The notes beneath the pieces are model-generated. The model was given only the letters and a program-made list of their open reading frames with translations, searched no databases and was not told the DNA's origin. The position numbers and the translations under genes were made by a program. A stretch of 64,000 nt of DNA from Nematostella vectensis (lineage: Eukaryota > Cnidaria > Anthozoa > Actiniaria > Edwardsiidae), in the NCBI RefSeq assembly GCF_932526225.1, contig NC_064044.1:625001-689000 (forward strand), given 5' to 3'. The first letter of the stretch is position 1, and each line of letters begins with the position of its first letter. This document shows, piece after piece, positions 58,538-64,000 of this stretch.

Positions 58538-59104
58538 TACGCCGCGGCCACCGCGAGTGCCGACAACCCCGCCTTGAGAGCGGTGTGGTCCCGGTCCGGG
58601 TGCGCTTGCCGTTACGGTGGCAGTCATGCTATGCGCAGCATGCATACGTGGAGAGGGGGCAGGCGCCGCGCCCTCTGCGTGCACTTTCGCAGGGGCGGAA
58701 GCCTTGCTTCGCACCTTTCGGTCGATACCTGGATAAGTCACGTGTTGCACCCTAGGATGCCCACCAGCCATGTTATGAGCACCGACTGGCTTTGTCTCGG
58801 TGTTGATCGCGTTTGCGCCGAGCGTCATGGAGTCTGTGGTTTTCTGCAGCTTATTGTTGTAGCCCACGACGCTTTGCGTGTTTATCACCAGATCGCTCGG
58901 CATCAGCCACACTCCTGGTGCGACCACAAGACTCAGTCTCAACTTGGCCTCCTGCACGGCTAACTGGTACCTTTGCACGCTTTGAGCGATGTCGTTTTCT
59001 ATGATCGCGTCTTCAAGCAGCTTCGTGAACTCCGCCTGCGCTTCCATGGCCGGCCCACCGGCCCCCGCGATAGAGGAACGGACGTTTACCTGCGCGCCAA
59101 GCAC
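58481..59104 (-). CDS. Uncharacterised protein of the capsid-like cluster
   Basis: A 207-codon minus-strand frame starting MLGAQVNVRSSIAGAGGP and overlapping the tail of the plus-strand neighbour. The N-terminal half is likely helical (AEFTKLLEDAIIENDIAQSV, YQLAVQEAKLRLSLVVAPGV); the second half is Ala/Pro/His-rich and low in complexity. The last 40 or so residues overlap the neighbour's coding on the other strand and may be read-through after a lost stop. No family recognised; grouped with the cluster by position, GC content and orientation. Confidence 0.45.
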   Translation of the reverse strand: MLGAQVNVRSSIAGAGGPAMEAQAEFTKLLEDAIIENDIAQSVQRYQLAVQEAKLRLSLVVAPGVWLMPSDLVINTQSVVGYNNKLQKTTDSMTLGANAINTETKPVGAHNMAGGHPRVQHVTYPGIDRKVRSKASAPAKVHAEGAAPAPSPRMHAAHSMTATVTASAPGPGPHRSQGGVVGTRGGRGVLLVPTIALHSTNQERGYG

Positions 59105-59164
59105 TGTGTAGACGAACGCCTCGACCGAGCGATCGAGTCTTCCTAGCCCTGCTTTCGTCAGCCT

Positions 59165-60048
59165 CTAACCTTTGGGAGGCGCAAACCAGCTATATTGCAT
59201 GCCCCCGTGGTCGTCGTTGCGTATGTAACCCATCTGCTTCCCACTATTGTACGTCCCACCTTCGTCGCTAAACAGATTGAGGTGGCTCGGGTACTCGTCC
59301 GCCTCCGTGTCGTAGCCACGGATCTTGTGCACGTTGCGATACCCCTCCCCCGGGTAGAACACAAACACATCGCGTAGCCCGTGGTTCCGCCCGCCTTTCC
59401 ATCGGAAGTCCGGCTTACGCGGCAAATCGAACTCTATACATAGACGCTCGAAAGCGGCCTTCTTGTAGGGGTTACCTTTTTGCGTGAACGAGCTGTCGCC
59501 AGGCAGGGGGGTGACGAGCTCGTAGAGTATCCTCCGGGTGGTAAAGTAGACGTGAAACCTTAGAAATCCCCTGATGACAGAGGGGAGCGTGGCAAAAGCG
59601 GGGTCGGTTAGGGACACCCCGCATCCAACGGTTGCGCACCAGACCGCAAAGTTGAGTTGCTGTGGCCAGTACCCATAGGAAGGCTCCGATAGCCACCGGC
59701 GAGACTCCTTGGCGGACTTGTGCGTGACTCCTGTCTCTTTGAATATGTCTCGGACCCTAGTCGTGAATGATTTGTCCTCAGCCACGTGTATCTCTAGCTG
59801 CGTGAGTAGTGGGGTGATGTCTGAGGCCGTGCTCTCCACGGGGTCGCGGGCACGGCGTAGAGCAGCTTTTGCGCGAAAGTCAGAGACCTAGGGAAACCGG
59901 GTTTTGCGCGTTTGACTTGTTCGGCTATTGCATGTTTGATATGTTCGGCTATTGAGGCTCCCGCCGCAGTTGCCGCCTTCTTCGTCTCTTCCACCTCCCT
60001 TCGGGGAATCGCCTCCCCGTTCAGCATCCGCCAGCCTTCCCAATCCAT
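59165..60048 (-). pseudogene. Cluster protein with conserved QLNFAVWCATVGCG block, one frameshift
   Basis: Starts at 60048 with MDWEGWRMLNGEAIPRREVE, runs to RSLTFAQKLLYAVP, then one base appears to be missing near 59850 and the next frame carries on RDPVESTASDITPLLTQLEI to a stop at 59165. About 290 residues in all. Features: QLNFAVWCATVGCGVSLTDP, IRGFLRFHVYFTTRRILYEL, FDLPRKPDFRWKGGRNHGL and a C-terminal SWFAPPKG. I recall similar proteins next to capsid-like genes in cnidarian Polinton-like elements, with no assigned function. The frameshift could also be a sequencing error. Confidence 0.5.
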
Positions 60049-60064
60049 GCTCAGCCCTATTAAA

Positions 60065-60488
60065 CACGAAGGCGGGCTTTGTTCAACACAATGGTGGTCC
60101 TACATACTGTGCTCACCAAAGGCGAACAGACGCTCTTCTTCGAGCGGCCGATAAGGCGCTCGTGGCGCTCCGGCAGTGCTCGCTGTTTAACAGCTGGTAT
60201 AACTTCGAGCGGGAGCATCAGATAACGACTATAGCCTCCTTCCCGCCCATCGCTACTCTGCCAGCCGGGCACCACACGGCCGAGTCCATCGTGGAAACGA
60301 TCAAACGCGCTGAAAGCGAGATTCTGACCGCGAAGCTGGATCCCCTCACCGGGAAGATCGCGCTCATGTCCAATGGCGTTGCGTTCCTGAATGCCGAGCT
60401 TTGCGCACTATTTGGCCTAGAGGCTAAAGACGATCAGTTGGGGGAGCGGGGCCTCGCACTGCCCTTGGGGGGGCCCCACTTAAGGTAG
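60065..60488 (+). pseudogene. Cluster protein with FNSWYNF block, frame disturbed at the N-terminus
   Basis: The plus-strand frame is convincing from about 60140 (AADKALVALRQCSLFNSWYN, ITTIASFPPIATLPAGHHTA, ESIVETIKRAESEILTAKLD, PLTGKIALMSNGVAFLNAEL) to a stop at 60488. The start is unclear: an ATG near 60091 lies in another frame (VVLHTVLTKGEQTLFF), so one indel probably separates start and body. The C-terminus (ALPLGGPHLR) looks like out-of-frame run-off. Possibly a virion structural protein; family not identified. Confidence 0.42.
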
Positions 60489-60716
60489 CTTTGCCGAAAA
60501 TAGAGGCCCTCTACATCTGCGCACGAGAAAGTCGTCTATGGACCCGACATCCCCGTTTGTGCTCAGCATCTTCCTCTGAGTTTGTCTCGAGTATCTGAGA
60601 AAAATATGGATCTCTGCGTAAAATATGGATCAGGGATGACCGTGGTAGACGGGTGGACTTTAAGGGCAAGCCTGTTCGCCTCGTATTAGAGCTAACCTAA
60701 GTCCGACATAACAAGC

Positions 60717-61334
60717 ATGGCAAACAGCGACGTTAGCAGCGGTGCCATATACCCCTCGCTTCCCAGCGTCTGCCCCCCGAAGGGTACGCACATGATGCCT
60801 ACCGCTCCGGCAAGCATCGGCGGCGACGTGCAAAGCTTCCGACTCCAGAAAATATGTGACACTCAGGCGGTCCTAGACAACGAGATAACGCATCATCGAC
60901 AGGTGCGGAAAAAGTATAAGCGTGCCCTTGCCGTTACCCATGCTGTGTCTGTGGCATCCGGCATCGCTGCAGGGGCGCTTTCCAGCGCCGGGGTGGGGGT
61001 CTCTTTGAGTGGGATACGGGTTCTGATCGGTGGTCCGCTGGCAGGGGTCGCTGGGCTGGTCGGCGTCGTGGGCGCAGGGGTAGTCTCTAGTGGTCTTACG
61101 GGCAAGGTGGCTAAACACGAAGACGCGATGGTTTTAGCGGAGAGTAAGAAAAACTCGATCAGCGAGCTGGTCTCTAAGGCTCTGCAGGACGGGCATATCT
61201 CAGACGAAGAGTTTCGGCTAATACTTCAGGAACAAGAGAGATACTACGCGCTCAAGGCCGCTATCAGAGCTCGACACGGCCTCGCACCGCGTGAGAAAAA
61301 AAGCAGGAAAGGGCCCTCCCTAAAGACACGCTAA
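60717..61334 (+). CDS. Cluster protein with Gly/Ala-rich hydrophobic centre, intact
   Basis: A 205-codon frame starting MANSDVSSGAIYPSLPSVCP. Order: Pro-rich head, helical segment (FRLQKICDTQAVLDNEITHH, RQVRKKYKRALAVTHAVSV), a Gly/Ala-rich hydrophobic stretch of about 55 residues (from GIAAGALSSAGVGVSLSGI to VGAGVVSSGLTG) able to span a membrane, then a helical tail (HEDAMVLAESKKNSISELVS, HISDEEFRLILQEQERYYAL) and a basic end. The only long, unbroken gene of the cluster. A further in-phase-like stretch (MKKRLREIREEFGSEVFE) follows at 61338-61394 and may be a small separate frame. Membrane-associated virion protein is a guess. Confidence 0.55.
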   Translation: MANSDVSSGAIYPSLPSVCPPKGTHMMPTAPASIGGDVQSFRLQKICDTQAVLDNEITHHRQVRKKYKRALAVTHAVSVASGIAAGALSSAGVGVSLSGIRVLIGGPLAGVAGLVGVVGAGVVSSGLTGKVAKHEDAMVLAESKKNSISELVSKALQDGHISDEEFRLILQEQERYYALKAAIRARHGLAPREKKSRKGPSLKTR

Positions 61335-61394
61335 AAGATGAAAAAGAGGCTGCGAGAAATTCGCGAGGAGTTCGGGAGCGAGGTGTTCGAGTAA

Positions 61395-61829
61395 AACTCA
61401 GGTTTAAACGCCACGCCAGCTGCTTTGAATTTACTGCCGAAAAACGGTTATTCCGCGCTCCGTAGGTTGGCGGCCCAATACACGTTCCTCGTTTTCACGG
61501 CCCTCAGGTCCTAGCACAAGGCGCTGGCGTCCCCGACATAGATTAATGATTGCTAACCATCGCTAATTACCCATCTACGCGGAGTGTGTTTTGCGTATAT
61601 TTACTTCTGCTAAGTATCCATTTACGCGAAGTGGTCCCGACGTAGATTAATAACCAGCAATTATTAATCTACGCGAAACGCGTTTCGGTGTCACTGAAAG
61701 TCCCCAGCCTGGAATGGGGCTGGGGGGTCGGAGGGGGGATTCGCGCCTCCCAAGCCTAAGACGGGGCTGGGAGGCCCGGAGGGGCGATTCGCGCCTCCCA
61801 CTCGTTTCACTGAAAGTCCCTAGTCCCCC
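61395..61829. other. Right flank of the capsid-like cluster
   Basis: Contains a perfect 12-bp inverted repeat GTAGATTAATAA/TTATTAATCTAC (61642-61653 and 61661-61672), related ATTAAT/TACGCG words around 61540-61625, and a GC-rich direct duplication (ACTGAAAGTCCC at about 61693 and 61808; GATTCGCGCCTCCC at 61738 and 61787). This may be the element terminus or a control region. No gene. Confidence 0.5.
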
Positions 61830-62195
61830 CCCCATTTAGTTCAACATCAGGCACACTGGGGCCGGAAATAAAAAATGTGGTATCGTCTGCAAACATTGTA
61901 GTATCGGTAACAAAGTAAGAGGGGAGAAAAAGTGGCAAGTCATTGATGAATAGAAGGAAAAACAAAGGACCGAGAATACTGCCTTGACGAACTCCCACAT
62001 TAATGGGTAGTGCATTCGATAAAACTCCTTTGAAGAACGTTTTTTGAGTGCGTCCAGAAAGGTAAGACTGAAACCATTTGAGTGATAGTTCATCGCACCC
62101 ATACAAACCAAGCTTCAGTAGGAGGGTGTTGTGATCAACCAAATCAAAAGCCTTCTTCAGGTCAATCAGGAGCAGGTGCTTTTTGAGGGAAAGTG
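61830..62195 (-). pseudogene. Non-LTR retrotransposon reverse-transcriptase fragment
   Basis: The minus strand gives an RT core: LLLIDLKKAFDLVDHNTLL, LKLGLYGCDELSLKWFQSYL, SGRTQKTFFKGVLSNALPIN, VGVRQGSILGPLFFLLFIND and MFADDTTFFIS (catalytic F-A-D-D). It starts and ends abruptly, directly after the capsid-like cluster's right flank. Confidence 0.78.
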
Positions 62196-62639
62196 AATTT
62201 TATCTAAACTAGTTTAAAATTGTTTGCAAAGTATGAAAGCTTTTTGGGTTCTCCCTGCAGTCGGTCGCCGTTGCTATTTCGTTCAGTCACTTTGCCAAAA
62301 GTTTTTCTTTTAGTGTAACTAAGGAGTCTCCGTTTGACACCTCTTACGGGATAGGTGCTAAACTTGCTCTTGTTTATTTCCTTGTTTAAGGAAGCGCAAA
62401 TATATATTTAGAAAATTATTAGACTGTACTGCCATTCTGATAGCGTTCGACCAAGTTCGTGTCGGCGGTGAAGGGCGGGTGGCAGAGCTTGAAACAACAT
62501 ATATTACTCATACCACCTCGCGGTATGGGCGCGTGCGGCAGAGCGCTCCTGGACGTTTATTGAAATAGCTGTATATCAAGTGTGCTCCAAGGAACAAGTG
62601 ACAAGTCATGCATAAATGATTCAGTACAGAAGTATTTAC
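62196..62639. other. Spacer between two retroelement fragments
   Basis: About 440 bp with no recognisable coding on either strand. Given the RT and endonuclease fragments either side in the same orientation, it may be degraded internal retroelement sequence or a later insertion. Confidence 0.35.
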
Positions 62640-62910
62640 GGGATCGGAAACGTAAAACCTTATGACCAGTCGGCCTAGAATAACCCGCTCTTAGTTTCCA
62701 AGCGACAAAAATTGGGGGGTGATCACTCGCAGTATTAGGAGCAGTGTCAGCCTGGATAACAAAATCAGAGCTCGAAACAAAAATATGGTCCAGAAATTAA
62801 GATCACTGAGCACTACAACCTGTTGGCTTATTGCTGAGCTAGCATGTGACAACATTTCGTCCAAAAGAGCTATGTATGCAGAGGTGGAAGAAGAAAGACG
62901 GTAAATAAAA
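62640..62910 (-). pseudogene. Probable non-LTR endonuclease fragment
   Basis: The minus strand reads YRLSSSTSAYIALLDEMLSH and VVVLSDLN, then in another frame VIQADTAPNTASDHPPIFVA, which match the VVYRPP, GDLN and SDHxP blocks of APE endonucleases. At least one frameshift or deletion lies between. Together with the RT fragment at 61830-62195 it may be one internally deleted element. Confidence 0.5.
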
Positions 62911-63097
62911 CTAACAAAGCACGGGCTAATCGGGGGAATAAGAGCTCAAGCCAAATGGCTTCAATACCTTCAAACTCAAGATCCACTGGGTGCATATGAT
63001 CAGCAAATGAATATGGGGCATTCTATTATATCCCGCCATGCACTCTACATTTCTAAAGCCTGGGAAGGGAATTAAAATCGTCCTCAGGGATATAGCG

Positions 63098-64000
63098 GGC
63101 GGGTGTACCTTTGGGTGCATGGGCGGGCTTACCTTTTGGTGCATGTGCGGGTTTACCTTTGGGTGCATGGGCGGGTTTACCTTTGGGTGCATGGGCGGGT
63201 TCACCTTTGGGTGCATGGGCGGGTTTACCTTTGGGTGCATGGGCGGGTTTACCTTTGGGTGCATGGGCGGGCTTACCTTTGGGTGCATGGGCGGGTTTAA
63301 CTTTGGATGCATGCGCGGGTTTACCTTTGGGTGCATGGGCGGGTTTACCTTTGGGTGCATGGGCGGGTTTACCTTTGGGTGCATGGGCGGGTTTACCATT
63401 GGGTGCATGTGCGGGTTTACCTTTGGGTGCATGGGTGGGTTTACCTTTGGGTGCATGGGCGGGTTTACCTTTGGGTGCATGGGCGGGTTTACCTTTGGGT
63501 GCATGGGCGGGTTTACCTTTGGATGCATGTGCGGGTTTACCTTTGGGTGCATGGGCGGGTTTACCTTTTGGTACATGGGCGGGTTTACCTTTGGGTGCAT
63601 GGGCGGGTTTACCTTTTGGTGCATGGGCGGGTTTACCTTTGGGTGCATGGGCGGGTTTACCTTTGGGTACATGGGAGGGTTTACCTTTTGGTACATGGGC
63701 AGGTTTACCTTTTGGTACATGGGCGGGTTTACCTTTTGGTACATGAGCGGGTTTACCATTGGGTGCATGGGCGGGTTCACCTTTGGGTGCATGGGCGGGT
63801 TTACCTTTGGGTGCATGGGCGGGTTTACCTTTTGGTACATGGGCGGGTTTACCTTTGGGTGCATGGGCGGGTTTACCTTTGGGTGCATGGGCGGGTTTAC
63901 CTTTTGGTGCATGGGCGGGCTTACCTTTGGGTGCATGGGCGGGTTTACCTTTTGGTACATGGGCGGGTTTACCTTTTGGTACATGGGCGGGTTTACCTTT
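63098..64000. repeat. 24-bp tandem array at the window edge
   Basis: About 37 copies of GGGCGGGTTTACCTTTGGGT followed by GCAT, running off the right edge. The minus strand stays open as MHPKVNPP repeats for more than 300 codons and the plus strand as GLPLGAWA, because 24 is divisible by 3. On the minus strand each unit has CAAAG followed by GTAAAC, a plausible 5' splice site. Coding status undecided, probably noncoding. Confidence 0.88.

Noticed and set aside
57838-58566. 242-codon minus-strand frame opposite the hydrophobic-protein gene
   Set aside because: Ser/Leu-rich antisense shadow of a plus-strand gene with better coiled-coil and membrane features.
58574-58963. 129-codon plus-strand frame
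   Set aside because: Antisense shadow of the minus-strand 58481-59104 gene; no motif.
63111-63746. 211-codon plus-strand GLPLGAWA frame
   Set aside because: Direct product of the 24-bp array.

Overview
The window is animal nuclear DNA. It has spliced genes with GT-AG introns and metazoan proteins. The best guess is an anthozoan cnidarian such as the sea anemone Nematostella: there is a MACPF protein of sea-anemone style, a Penelope-like element with a hammerhead fold, and CR1/L2-type retroelement debris. The species is inferred, not proven. By my rough tally close to half of the 64 kb is tandem array (about 26 arrays, unit lengths 15 to 120 bp).

Layout: 1-406 is a 48-bp array cut by the window edge. 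779-1852 is the last exon of a MACPF-domain gene (+). 1864-5580 holds four arrays and two small inverted-repeat elements. 5585-6840 is a rearranged Penelope-like retroelement ending in a hammerhead-ribozyme-like fold. 7290-9480 (-) is a decayed non-LTR retroelement (esterase ORF1 plus APE endonuclease). 12090-16293 (+) is a complete seven-exon N6AMT1/HemK2 methyltransferase gene (215 codons). 16940-21795 is two intergenic arrays. 22738-30253 (-) is a six-exon gene for a 925-residue type I membrane protein with a PAG/Cbp-like tail carrying about 13 tyrosine motifs. 30714-55551 (+) is a complete ten-exon TCP1 (CCT alpha) gene (560 codons) whose introns hold arrays of up to 6.9 kb. 56592-61380 is a GC-rich cluster of capsid-like and hydrophobic-protein genes from a Polinton-like virus or transposon, several of them broken. 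61830-62910 is non-LTR debris (-). 63098-64000 is a 24-bp array cut by the window edge. The PAG-like gene and TCP1 are head to head across about 460 bp; N6AMT1 and the PAG-like gene are tail to tail.

The most unusual feature is that many arrays are made from the host genes' own exon boundaries. The acceptor of N6AMT1 exon 6, the acceptors of TCP1 exons 3 and 5, the donors of TCP1 exons 4 and 8, the donor of PAG-like exon 5, and the stop-codon regions of N6AMT1 and the PAG-like gene are each amplified, so that copies of a splice site (or stop codon) plus a few codons lie next to the genuine one. Where I translated them, use of an extra splice-site copy ends in a premature stop or a frameshift. 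Exon models were built by reading frame, splice consensus and phase closure; no alignment or transcript data were available.
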